From positions 1 through 45,767 of the forward strand of contig JAEDCW010000005.1 of assembly GCA_016293975.1 (NCBI GenBank): DNA of 45,767 nt, written 5' to 3'. This document shows, one piece after another, positions 16,537-24,795 of the stretch. Numbering within the stretch: the stretch's first letter is position 1; every line of letters starts with the position of its first letter. The notes under the pieces are model-generated. The model had not been told where the DNA came from. It searched no databases and worked only from the letters and a program-made list of their open reading frames with translations. Made by a program: the position numbers and the translations under genes. The DNA comes from Clostridia bacterium. GTDB lineage: Bacteria > Bacillota > Clostridia > Christensenellales > CAG-138.

Positions 16537-17314
16537 TCTCATATCCTACCCGATACGCAGTGCACCGACATCCGATGACATACAGTCGGTTTTAGCTGTT
16601 TATGATTATTCCTCCGACTCTACAAACAGCGCCGCGAAGCGCTTTGTTAGGAGCGAGCAAAATTGCGACTATACCCTTTTTATAGCGCAGACTCAAACGC
16701 AAGGTCGCGGTCGCAAGGGCAATGTGTGGAGCTCTGAGCTAGGAGGGTTGTATATATCTATCATACTCCCGTGTGTCTGTGACATTTCAAACGCTTCACT
16801 CTATTCAACTGCAGCAGGTGTCTGCGTTCAGAAGGCGTTGTGCTCTTTCTTGCCTACTTGCCGCATAAAGTGGCCAAACGACATGCTGGTATCGAATAAG
16901 AAGCTTTGCGGTTTAATGTGTGAGCTTGTCTGCGACCCAAGTGGTAGATATCATGTTATTATCGGCATAGGTGTGAACGTAAATTCGTCTTTTTACGATT
17001 CGCCTCTTCGAGATACCGCCACCTCTATTCGAGATGAACTCGGTCACGAGATGACTATAACCGATGTCTGTAAAGCGATCGTGCATGAACTCATGCTTCT
17101 ACCCTTGCTTATTGCCGATAATGATTCTCTGATACAAGCGTATACCAATGCTTCCTGTATTGTCGGCAAAGATGTGAAGCTTTTAGCGGCAGGAAATGTA
17201 AAGGCGCACGGAAAAGCGGTCGGTTTCGATAATCTCGGAAGAGTGCTGATCCAAACCGAAATCGACATTAAAAGTTTTGATTACGGGGAAATATCTCTCA
17301 GGCTGGAAGGATGA
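16508..17314 (+). CDS. birA: Biotin--protein ligase, without DNA-binding domain
   Basis: 268 residues. It attaches biotin to carboxylase biotin-carrier domains through biotinyl-5'-AMP. The catalytic motif is QTQTQGRGRKG (61-71), followed by KWPND (121-125) and KKLCGLMCE (131-139), with a C-terminal SH3-like domain. There is no N-terminal helix-turn-helix, so it is a monofunctional (group I) ligase and cannot be the biotin repressor. The ATG at 16508 has GGAGG 9 nt upstream (16494-16498) and lies inside recX, so translation is coupled. Confidence 0.93.
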   Translation: MSASTTSSNNLISYPIRSAPTSDDIQSVLAVYDYSSDSTNSAAKRFVRSEQNCDYTLFIAQTQTQGRGRKGNVWSSELGGLYISIILPCVCDISNASLYSTAAGVCVQKALCSFLPTCRIKWPNDMLVSNKKLCGLMCELVCDPSGRYHVIIGIGVNVNSSFYDSPLRDTATSIRDELGHEMTITDVCKAIVHELMLLPLLIADNDSLIQAYTNASCIVGKDVKLLAAGNVKAHGKAVGFDNLGRVLIQTEIDIKSFDYGEISLRLEG

Positions 17315-17317
17315 CTT

Positions 17318-18817
17318 ATGAAACAGGTTTGTTCAACACAGCAGATGCGCAACTATGACAGATTTTTAATCGAAAGCAAGAACATTCCGGGCATAAAGCT
17401 CATGGAGAATGCCGCTTCGGGAGTTTTAGCATACATTTTGGAAAACACCGTTCACGAGAACGTGCTCATCGTATGCGGCAAGGGCAATAACGGCGGCGAT
17501 GGGCTTGCGCTTCTCCTGCTTCTCAATAGAAACGGCATAAATGCTTCGGCGGTTTTGCTCGCAGATGACAGTGATATAAGCGGCGATGCTGCTTACTATC
17601 TATCACTTGTCCGCAAGAATAAGCTTAACTGCGTCAATGCGACCGATGACGAAGGCGTTATAAATAGCATTATGGATAACAGATACGATTTGGCCGTAGA
17701 CGCAATTTTTGGAACAGGATTGTGCCGCGATGTAACGGGGCACTTCAAAACGGCGATCGATTGTATAAATTCGCTTGGCGCCTCTAAGCTTTCGGTCGAC
17801 ATACCTTCGGGTATAAACGGCGATGACGGACAGATCTGCGGTACATGTGTAAACGCCGATGCTACGGTGACATTTGTCGCATACAAGCGCGGACTGTTGC
17901 TTTTCCCCGGAAGAAACTTTTGCGGCACTACTGTTGTTTACTCGATTTGCGACGATTATCCCGAACCCGACTCATCTATGGACAGCTTTCTCATGCAGGA
18001 AGTTGATGTAAAGAAACTGCTACCGCCAAGGTCACTCGATTCACACAAGGGCAAGAACGGTAAGGCGCTTGTTATCGCGGGTTCTTTCAAGTATCGCGGT
18101 GCCGCGGCATTATGTACAAAGGCTGCTCTTCGCGGAGGCTGTGGACTTCTTAGACTCATCTGCCCCGAAGTTGTAGTAAGTCACATATCACAGATTCCCG
18201 AGGTCATGCTCTCTTCTGACTTCGACGACTACGACAGTATCGACTTCTCCGTTTTAGCTGAGGCATTAAATCTCTCGGATTGCATAGCCATAGGACCGGG
18301 AATGGGAAATAGCAATGGGGTTGCCGATGTCACAGAGATCGTACTGAACACAAAAAAGCGGTGCATCGTCGATGCCGATGCTCTCAACGCCATTTCATTG
18401 CACGAAACTCTTTTGGAATGCTTGCACTCAAACGTTATTTTGACCCCACATTATGGTGAGATGGCGCGTCTCACTAAAACGACGGTTCACGAAATAGCAA
18501 AAGACCCGTGTGGTGCCGCGATGGAACTTTCACGTAAAACAGGTACAGTAGTTTTACTCAAGGGTGCAACTACTATAATCTGTGATGGCAACAAAACCTG
18601 TTTCTCAACATTCGGAAACCCAGGACTTGCAAAGGGCGGCAGCGGCGACGTTCTTTGCGGCATAATACTCGCTATGCTTTCTCAGGGACTAAAACCTTTT
18701 GAAGCCGCCATTGCAGGAGCATATATACTGGGACACTCGGCTGACGAAGCCATGCAAATACTCTCAAACAGGATGCTAATAGCAAGTGACGTAATTGACG
18801 CCATCAGCCTAATGTGA
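17318..18817 (+). CDS. nnr: Bifunctional NAD(P)H-hydrate epimerase / ADP-dependent NAD(P)H-hydrate dehydratase
   Basis: 499 residues repairing hydrated NADH and NADPH. The N-terminal YjeF_N epimerase domain covers about 1-215 with the nucleotide-binding CGKGNNGGDGL at 53-63. The C-terminal ribokinase-like dehydratase domain covers about 225-499 with TPHYGEMARL and the GGSGDV motif at about 440-445. The fused form is common in bacteria. It starts 3 nt after birA with a GGAAGGATGA ribosome-binding site. The last 14 nt overlap a small gene on the opposite strand. Confidence 0.95.
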   Translation: MKQVCSTQQMRNYDRFLIESKNIPGIKLMENAASGVLAYILENTVHENVLIVCGKGNNGGDGLALLLLLNRNGINASAVLLADDSDISGDAAYYLSLVRKNKLNCVNATDDEGVINSIMDNRYDLAVDAIFGTGLCRDVTGHFKTAIDCINSLGASKLSVDIPSGINGDDGQICGTCVNADATVTFVAYKRGLLLFPGRNFCGTTVVYSICDDYPEPDSSMDSFLMQEVDVKKLLPPRSLDSHKGKNGKALVIAGSFKYRGAAALCTKAALRGGCGLLRLICPEVVVSHISQIPEVMLSSDFDDYDSIDFSVLAEALNLSDCIAIGPGMGNSNGVADVTEIVLNTKKRCIVDADALNAISLHETLLECLHSNVILTPHYGEMARLTKTTVHEIAKDPCGAAMELSRKTGTVVLLKGATTIICDGNKTCFSTFGNPGLAKGGSGDVLCGIILAMLSQGLKPFEAAIAGAYILGHSADEAMQILSNRMLIASDVIDAISLM

Positions 18818-18962
18818 ATATACACACTATACACGCAAAGACTATAGCAGAAAGCAGTATTGCTCCTACCGTCGAACCTTTCTGCTTTTTTCTTGCGCTG
18901 AACACAGCATATAACATTACATACAGTGCAATCATTATTCCGCCTATTACCATTGCAACCAT
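18804..18962 (-). CDS. 52-residue two-helix membrane protein at the end of the ger operon
   Basis: A short reading frame, starting MVAMVIGGIM at 18962, that begins 1 nt after the gerC stop and has GGAGGG (plus 18968-18973) 5 nt before its ATG. It has two hydrophobic helices (about 1-21 and 32-51) joined by a basic turn with RKKQKG. Its position as fourth gene of a germinant-receptor operon resembles the small two-helix D proteins found with ger operons in Bacillus, which modulate receptor function. I cannot show sequence homology, so that comparison is by size, topology and context. The 3' end overlaps the convergent nnr gene by 14 nt. Confidence 0.65.
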   Translation of the reverse strand: MVAMVIGGIMIALYVMLYAVFSARKKQKGSTVGAILLSAIVFACIVCIFTLG

Positions 18963-18963
18963 A

Positions 18964-20244
18964 TCAGCCCTCCACCATCAACACCACGTTGAAATTGGCT
19001 GTCGCATTCCTAAAGCGAGTTTTCCAATCATACGCTTTCCATTTCTCAAGCGTTGCAAACTGCTTTACCGCATAGCGCCCGAAGCAGAATGCATCCGATC
19101 CCAAGTCCCTCGAAAACTCGAATATGGCGTTAAGCTCGTGCTCAATTTCATCCTCTATTTCAGCCCTAATATCATCGCTCAAGAGACCTGTATACGCCTT
19201 CTCGTAATTGATTTTAAGCTCCATAGTTACGTTTATTTGAGGCTTATCGCTTGCTGTCAGCTCTACACTGTGTTTTTTGATGCGCTTTATGTCAAGCTCT
19301 ATCGAGTTGTTTCCATCCCTTTCGAGCCAAAGGCTACCCGCTCCGAACTCTCCTCTTCCCAGTGACAGAAACTGTGCCTGTTTTGGCGTAAGCAAACCAA
19401 CGAGTCTCATGCCGTCAAATAATGCGGCACCTGCCATTGTAATAGGCGTTGAGCCCATAAGCTTTGTTCCCCTCAGTAAATCCAAATCATCTTTGTCCCT
19501 ACTTTGCGAATTGCCGCCGGATTCAACTCCCGATTCGGCCTTTGTTTGCTCATCAAGCAGAGCGGACGCCGCTTCGTCAGACATACCTCCTGATTGTTGT
19601 TCCTGTTGGCCTTGTGATTCCTGACGCTCCAGCTCGTTCAAAATTCTCTCGTTCACATATCCGAAAGTCAGCGGTTGATCGCCTGTACCGTTTACACAGT
19701 GCTGATGAAACAGCGATGCATTGGCATACGCTACCGTCGATGTTCTCTTATACAGTTCTAAAACACCTATCTGAAGTTTTGCGATACTTATGCTGGACGA
19801 CTTGCGCACGACTTCCAAGAATTCATTGACATTACCATCTATGATAACCAACAGCACCGAGTCCCTTAACTTTATGCTGTCGAACTCAAATCTGAAAAAC
19901 TCGTCTATAAGCCCCTCGGCGGCTACCTCGTTCGACACATCTATTGTATTAGCTCGCGTAAAGCTCAGCGTCTGTGGGTTTATCGATTGCACGGACTCGA
20001 TCGCTTCGTATATGCTGTCAGCTTCCGCTGCTAAAACAGTTGCGGCGTCCTCCATAGAGCCGCTTTCGGTTACAGCATCCTTTTGAATAAGGAATGATAC
20101 ATAATACTTCTTGTTCTCACCCTTATCGAGCCCAATCGAAAGCACGTATGCATGCCTGTCGAGGTCCCTTGGATTAAAACAGCCCGACATACAAAGTATC
20201 AACGCAATCAGTACTATAGAAAATATTGCCTTCAGTTTTGACAA
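18964..20244 (-). CDS. gerC: Spore germination lipoprotein, Ger(x)C family
   Basis: The C subunit of a germinant receptor, 426 residues, anchored in the spore inner membrane. The signal peptide ends in the lipobox L-C-M-S-G-C (lipidated C22), followed directly by FNPRDLDRHAYVLSIGLD, characteristic of Ger(x)C. A Gln/Ser/Gly-rich low-complexity stretch at about 205-253 lies between domains 1 and 2 and is longer than I expect for the family. The start overlaps the gerB stop by 13 nt. Confidence 0.93.
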   Translation of the reverse strand: MSKLKAIFSIVLIALILCMSGCFNPRDLDRHAYVLSIGLDKGENKKYYVSFLIQKDAVTESGSMEDAATVLAAEADSIYEAIESVQSINPQTLSFTRANTIDVSNEVAAEGLIDEFFRFEFDSIKLRDSVLLVIIDGNVNEFLEVVRKSSSISIAKLQIGVLELYKRTSTVAYANASLFHQHCVNGTGDQPLTFGYVNERILNELERQESQGQQEQQSGGMSDEAASALLDEQTKAESGVESGGNSQSRDKDDLDLLRGTKLMGSTPITMAGAALFDGMRLVGLLTPKQAQFLSLGRGEFGAGSLWLERDGNNSIELDIKRIKKHSVELTASDKPQINVTMELKINYEKAYTGLLSDDIRAEIEDEIEHELNAIFEFSRDLGSDAFCFGRYAVKQFATLEKWKAYDWKTRFRNATANFNVVLMVEG

Positions 20245-21353
20245 TTCAGTGTTCTCCTGTCCTTTTTATGTCTGATTAAAGCAATAATGGCGGCAGCAAG
20301 CGCAGGCAAGGTGATCGCCCCTGCCAGGCATAAGCGCATGATCGTAATGATGTTGCCGTATGTATTTATTTTATCCGTGTTAATGCAGAAAAAGCAGGCA
20401 ACTGTAATCACGAGAAACGACATTGCCGCAATACACGGTCTTATATCCTTCTGTGCCAGAACAGCAGATGTAAGCCGAGACGAGCCAAATACCGCATATG
20501 CGCAGGTCAATATACATCCGACCATAAGTATAAACATCATCAGTTTCTCCGTGCGCTCAAAAAAACCTTCCGCCTCAAAAAGCGTATTCATTCTGAATAA
20601 CGGTACCCACTGTTCGGACAGCAATGACGACGGAAACACGAGAGAGATACAGAATAACGTTGCGAATACCAATACTAAAGACACTGACCCGGCAATCACA
20701 ATAGGTTTGCGTAGGTTGTTTAGTCCGTGTACGGAATTTGGTATACATAGCGGCAACAACAGTAGAGATACAAAGCCCATGAAAGCTTCTCCCATCTGTG
20801 GCCAAACGAATGCCGCATCCTTTTTTACCAAAGGATAGAGTCTGTAAAACTCGTAGCTTTGTGCCGGCGCAATCAGCAATACCGCAAGTGTCACCAATAA
20901 TACGGCCGACAGAGCATTTGACGTCCTGCCAATACACTCAAATCCGAGCATTGCAAGTACAATGATACCGATCAAAGCACAGAAGGCAATCGAGTAATAG
21001 TCAGTCCTGTAGACATACCTGTACATCATCTTCATGAATCTCACTATAGGGGCTACTGCTGTCCCTGCAAGTGAGATCGCGAGCACAGCCTTATAGATTG
21101 CAGCAACAGATTCTCCAAAGCACGATGCAATCATCTCCAGCAGACCTGCTTGATTCGATTTTTTATTTGACCACCATACAAAAAACGAAAGTAGTATGGC
21201 AAACAGCAGACTCACCGGCAAAGCTATATATGCAAGGTTTCCCTCCTTGTATAGGGAATTCGAATCAAATGTGAATATGCCGATACACACCAACGATATC
21301 GCCAGTATGTTGGTTATTTCAGCTTTTCCTATGCTTCCTTCGCGCATATTCAT
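20232..21353 (-). CDS. gerB: Spore germination protein, GerB (amino-acid permease-like) family
   Basis: 373 residues with about ten membrane helices, belonging to the GerAB/APC-type permease family that forms the germinant-sensing B subunit of Ger receptors. It begins MREGSIGKAEITN, the usual family start pattern after the first Met. Its ATG overlaps the gerA stop by 4 nt (ATGA). Confidence 0.92.
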   Translation of the reverse strand: MNMREGSIGKAEITNILAISLVCIGIFTFDSNSLYKEGNLAYIALPVSLLFAILLSFFVWWSNKKSNQAGLLEMIASCFGESVAAIYKAVLAISLAGTAVAPIVRFMKMMYRYVYRTDYYSIAFCALIGIIVLAMLGFECIGRTSNALSAVLLVTLAVLLIAPAQSYEFYRLYPLVKKDAAFVWPQMGEAFMGFVSLLLLPLCIPNSVHGLNNLRKPIVIAGSVSLVLVFATLFCISLVFPSSLLSEQWVPLFRMNTLFEAEGFFERTEKLMMFILMVGCILTCAYAVFGSSRLTSAVLAQKDIRPCIAAMSFLVITVACFFCINTDKINTYGNIITIMRLCLAGAITLPALAAAIIALIRHKKDRRTLNCQN

Positions 21354-22951
21354 ATGCGTCTGTCCCCCCTAACGTTTGTATAGTCTGAACCTCTCGTATG
21401 ATTCTTCACCACTCCTCGGAATATAGGTGGGCGTTGACTCATTGTTTTAGGCGCGTACGGACTCAAAAATGGTACTCCGAATGATTTTGTTGATGCAACA
21501 GCGGCAATTATTATCAGAAGCGCTACGAATAATCCCATAAAACCCGCAGCCCATGCCGCCAAAAGCAAGAGTATTCTCGCCCAAGTCGATGCAATCATAA
21601 GCTGGAAGTTAGGTATGCAGAAGTTTCCCAAACCTGAAAGCGATACTATTATCAGCGATGTCGTGCTGACAAGATTTGCAGAAACTGCGGCTTGCCCAAG
21701 CATAATACCTCCGATAATTCCTATCGCCTGACCTATTCCTCCCGGGACTCTCATACTCGCCTCGCGTATGAAATGAAACACAAGCAGAAGCAACAGCAGT
21801 TCGTATCCCAAAGGCATATACACCATCTTTCGGGAGGTTATTATGGTCAAAAGCACCTCTGTAGATAGCATGCCCTGATGATAAAGCGACATCCCCAGAA
21901 ATGCTCCGGGAAGTATCAAGGATAGAAATGCGCCCAAATAGCAGACGGTTTTCAAAATACTTCCAAGAGGTCCTTTGAGATACACATCATCAGTCGTTGC
22001 CATGAGAGCAGGCAATGTCGCGGGCAACACGAGTGCCTCCGGACTTCCGTCTATTACAATTGCTATATGTCCCTGCAGTATATGTGCGGCTGTTCTATCC
22101 GGCTTTTCAGTCAAAAGTATTTTTGGCAGTGGCATATACTTTGGTTTCTCTAAGAACTGGGCAACCGTACCCACGTCTAAAACAAGCGTCGTATCAATCG
22201 CGGCAAGCTTTCTCTTTATGTTATCCACAAGCGACATATTCGCTTTTCCTGCGAGGTAGATTATTGCAAACGTTCCCTTATTCAGCGTATCGCTTACCCT
22301 AAACTCCGCAACGAGATCCGGTGATTTGATTATTCTTCTGAGCTGGGTTATAGATGTTCTGAGATTCTCCGTGAATGCCTCTTTAGGCCCCAAGACGCAC
22401 TTTTCGCCCTCCGATTCGCCTATGCTCCTCGTTTTAAAGCCTCTAACATCCGCAATTATCGCACTGTTTAAGCCATCGATAAAAAATGCCGCTTGTCCCG
22501 AGGCTATCGCATCCACTATCTTATTTATCTTCTTTTCCGATGAAACCTCGTCAGCTTCCAATACCTCATTGAGTATCTCATTAAGGAGCATATCGTCCGA
22601 TTTATAGGTCTTCTTCCGCACGAGAGGTCTTATGAGGAAATCGTTCACGCGGTCAGAATCAATCATGCCGTTTATATAAATTGCCAGACCTTTGATTCCG
22701 GACGCAGTGATAAACGACCTAAATATTGCGTCGCTGTTGATGTCTCTATGGAATATCTTGATGAAGTCGACTCTGTTCTTCTTCAAATCCGACGAAATCT
22801 CATCCGTCTGCTTTGTAGATATTACCGGTACGCTGGGGTAATCCTCGCTTGCATACCGGTCGGGAGTGCCTCTTTCGGTTTCCAAAAGCTCAAATTCCGC
22901 ATTATCCCTGTTAAATTTAAAAAACTTTTCAATCCAATCAAAAAACCGCAT
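21350..22951 (-). CDS. gerA: Spore germination protein, GerA family
   Basis: The A subunit of a germinant receptor, 533 residues. A hydrophilic N-terminal domain (about 1-320) contains the conserved PKEAFTENLRTSITQLRRIIKSP and GTVAQFLEKPKYMPLPKILLTEKPD segments. A C-terminal membrane domain follows with about five helices, including MRVPGGIGQAIGIIGG. The start has GGAGAGG just upstream. A forespore sigma-G-like promoter is at 22972-23002, so the ger genes can be expressed apart from the upstream wall genes. Confidence 0.95.
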   Translation of the reverse strand: MRFFDWIEKFFKFNRDNAEFELLETERGTPDRYASEDYPSVPVISTKQTDEISSDLKKNRVDFIKIFHRDINSDAIFRSFITASGIKGLAIYINGMIDSDRVNDFLIRPLVRKKTYKSDDMLLNEILNEVLEADEVSSEKKINKIVDAIASGQAAFFIDGLNSAIIADVRGFKTRSIGESEGEKCVLGPKEAFTENLRTSITQLRRIIKSPDLVAEFRVSDTLNKGTFAIIYLAGKANMSLVDNIKRKLAAIDTTLVLDVGTVAQFLEKPKYMPLPKILLTEKPDRTAAHILQGHIAIVIDGSPEALVLPATLPALMATTDDVYLKGPLGSILKTVCYLGAFLSLILPGAFLGMSLYHQGMLSTEVLLTIITSRKMVYMPLGYELLLLLLVFHFIREASMRVPGGIGQAIGIIGGIMLGQAAVSANLVSTTSLIIVSLSGLGNFCIPNFQLMIASTWARILLLLAAWAAGFMGLFVALLIIIAAVASTKSFGVPFLSPYAPKTMSQRPPIFRGVVKNHTRGSDYTNVRGDRRI

Positions 22952-22971
22952 ATACCTCTCCTATCATTTGA

Positions 22972-23002
22972 TAGTATTGGCAATGCGGTTAAGTCTAATA
23001 CA
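22972..23002 (-). promoter_or_regulatory. Sigma-G-like promoter of the gerA operon
   Basis: On the minus strand, AATACTA (plus 22972-22978) differs by one base from the sigma-G -10 consensus CATACTA. TGTATT (plus 22997-23002) approximates the -35 TGMATA at an 18-nt distance. Ger operons are normally sigma-G dependent. The -35 lies inside the 57-nt gap between the SH3 protein gene and gerA. Confidence 0.5.
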
Positions 23003-23008
23003 AGGGTA

Positions 23009-24172
23009 TTATTTGCCTTTGTTGTAGGCTTCCCTGACGCAGGCTTGATGTCTGGGGCATGCAGCGCTCGTGGCGTGTACCTTTGAATTTAAAAGGTGTA
23101 TGCAGAAATGTCCGTCAAAGTTATTGCTGGGCGTCGGGTTGACCATATGAGGCATACAGTGCATACTCGCCGCAACTGTTTTGCCGTTAAGCGTTACCCA
23201 AATCGGCCTTCTGTTCCACGACCATTTACCACCTGCGACTCTGAACATTATCTGAGTATCGTAAGCAGTAAGAGGCTCGCAGTCGGCATGGTACCATCCG
23301 CCAAATCTCCTGATTCTGAAGCTTAAGCCCGTGCGTACATCCGTAACCGTTGCGACAGTATACTTCTTGAACCACTCATTTCCGCCCTTAAACCAGTCAA
23401 GCAGTTTTACGGAACCCTTTAGCTGGTTGTACAGCGCGTTTTCTTTCCTTATGCTACCATTCTGAAGCATCCTTTGAGTTGCGCCTCCCACTATGCCATC
23501 TTGGGCTATACCCGCTACCTTCTGGAATTCCTTTACTGCTTTGAGCGTGGCTTCATCAAATACGCTTGTCTTGTTTTTATTGTCTAAGAAACCCTTACGT
23601 ATAAGCGTAGTTTGAAGTACTTCTATTTCCTCACCCTTCATTCCGTATCTGAGCTGAGGAGTTTCCGCGCTGTCTGATGATATGAGCTTAAGCCGGTTCA
23701 ACTGCACGTAGCCCGAATCCGTTCCTGCAACACAGAAGTACCAACCGTCTACGATTCCCTTTACCTTTACGCCAAGGCCTGCGGTAAGCTCCGTCACCGC
23801 GTATGAATTTACCGTAGGACCGCCCATCAACATCGTTCCATCGGAAATAACATATGCACCTCTGGTGCCCGACTGGCTTATCACATACACATAATTATTA
23901 TGGACATATCCAACCTTGTCATTGTACATTATTCTGTACCACGAGCCTTCGGTCGCGAGTATCTCGAATTTCTCACCGGCGGCAATCTTTCCAATCACGT
24001 TAGAATCAGCTGAACTGTCGGGTGAAGATCTGAAATTGAGGTCGTCGGTGGTAGACTGACCGTACTGGACGCCTTCTTTTTCGGTATCTGCCTGTATCGC
24101 TGTCATGGAGGTAAGCAGTACCATAACCACCAGAACAACCAAAAATGCTCTGATTAAAGAACTCCACTTCAT
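23009..24172 (-). CDS. Secreted SH3 / peptidoglycan-binding protein with a His/Cys-rich C-terminal domain
   Basis: 387 residues, exported by a signal peptide (about 1-28, ending S-M-T-A-I-Q-A). Two bacterial SH3 domains follow (about 38-97 and 105-163), then a PG_binding_1 domain (about 175-236). The C-terminal region of about 130 residues has several conserved-looking His and Cys residues: H295/C298, H338, H342, then GHFCIHLLNS with H355, C357, H359. I have seen this architecture in clostridial proteins of uncertain function; a peptidoglycan-modifying activity is plausible but not shown. The gene overlaps udg by 4 nt and precedes the ger operon. Confidence 0.8.
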   Translation of the reverse strand: MKWSSLIRAFLVVLVVMVLLTSMTAIQADTEKEGVQYGQSTTDDLNFRSSPDSSADSNVIGKIAAGEKFEILATEGSWYRIMYNDKVGYVHNNYVYVISQSGTRGAYVISDGTMLMGGPTVNSYAVTELTAGLGVKVKGIVDGWYFCVAGTDSGYVQLNRLKLISSDSAETPQLRYGMKGEEIEVLQTTLIRKGFLDNKNKTSVFDEATLKAVKEFQKVAGIAQDGIVGGATQRMLQNGSIRKENALYNQLKGSVKLLDWFKGGNEWFKKYTVATVTDVRTGLSFRIRRFGGWYHADCEPLTAYDTQIMFRVAGGKWSWNRRPIWVTLNGKTVAASMHCMPHMVNPTPSNNFDGHFCIHLLNSKVHATSAACPRHQACVREAYNKGK

Positions 24173-24792
24173 ATGTTTTCCTCCTTCGGTCGGTTCTCTA
24201 CGGCAATGTTGCCTAAGGCTACCATGTCTTCCTCAAGCACTTGCTTTAGTGTACGATTATAAATAACGCTGGCAGGATGGTACAGCGCAAACAGCGTTCT
24301 CTTCACGCCGTCAATCTTGACCTCTCTCGCACTTCCGTGAACATCGCCTATGCGAATCTTTGGTTCTCCTGCCATAATGCAAACCGCACTGAGCGGTGTG
24401 TTTCCAAGGGTAACTATTATCCTCGGGTTCAATGCTTCGATCTCCGATTTTAGGCACGGGATTCCACCCAGAATCTCGTCGATTCGAGGCGTTCTGTTGG
24501 AAATACTTGTTATCTTGCGGTTTACAGGTCTGTACTTCACAACATTAGTAATAAATATATCATCTCTCGGCATTTTACACAAGCTCAGCAATTCGTCAAG
24601 CTGTTTTCCCGCTTTTCCTACAAACGGTCTGCCCTGCTTTGCCTCATCGGCACCCGGTGCCTCACCTATGAGCATTATACCCGACACTATGCTGCCCGAA
24701 CCAATAACGGGATGTTCGAAATCTCCATAATCCCCGTCTTGCGCAAGCAGTTTGATTCTATCGATCTCTTTTTGATATATACTGTCGAGCAT
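24169..24792 (-). CDS. Uracil-DNA glycosylase, family 4-like, lacking most Fe-S cysteines
   Basis: 207 residues of the UDG superfamily, removing uracil from DNA. The motif GEAPGADE (43-50) and the HPAS motif (172-175) are both present, as is RPFVGKAGKQLDELL. Family 4 enzymes normally bind a 4Fe-4S cluster with four cysteines, two near the N-terminus and one in a K-C-R-P segment. Here the N-terminal pair is absent and the segment reads KYRP (86-89); only C72, C113 and C138 remain. Loss of the cluster is therefore likely. Similar cysteine-poor forms are, as far as I recall, common in clostridia. It starts 3 nt after pbp and overlaps the next gene. Confidence 0.87.
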   Translation of the reverse strand: MLDSIYQKEIDRIKLLAQDGDYGDFEHPVIGSGSIVSGIMLIGEAPGADEAKQGRPFVGKAGKQLDELLSLCKMPRDDIFITNVVKYRPVNRKITSISNRTPRIDEILGGIPCLKSEIEALNPRIIVTLGNTPLSAVCIMAGEPKIRIGDVHGSAREVKIDGVKRTLFALYHPASVIYNRTLKQVLEEDMVALGNIAVENRPKEENI

Positions 24793-24795
24793 AAA

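Noticed and set aside
18814..19365. 183-residue plus-strand frame after nnr
   Set aside because: It is antisense to gerC and the small membrane protein, with no RBS and a composition expected of a shadow frame.
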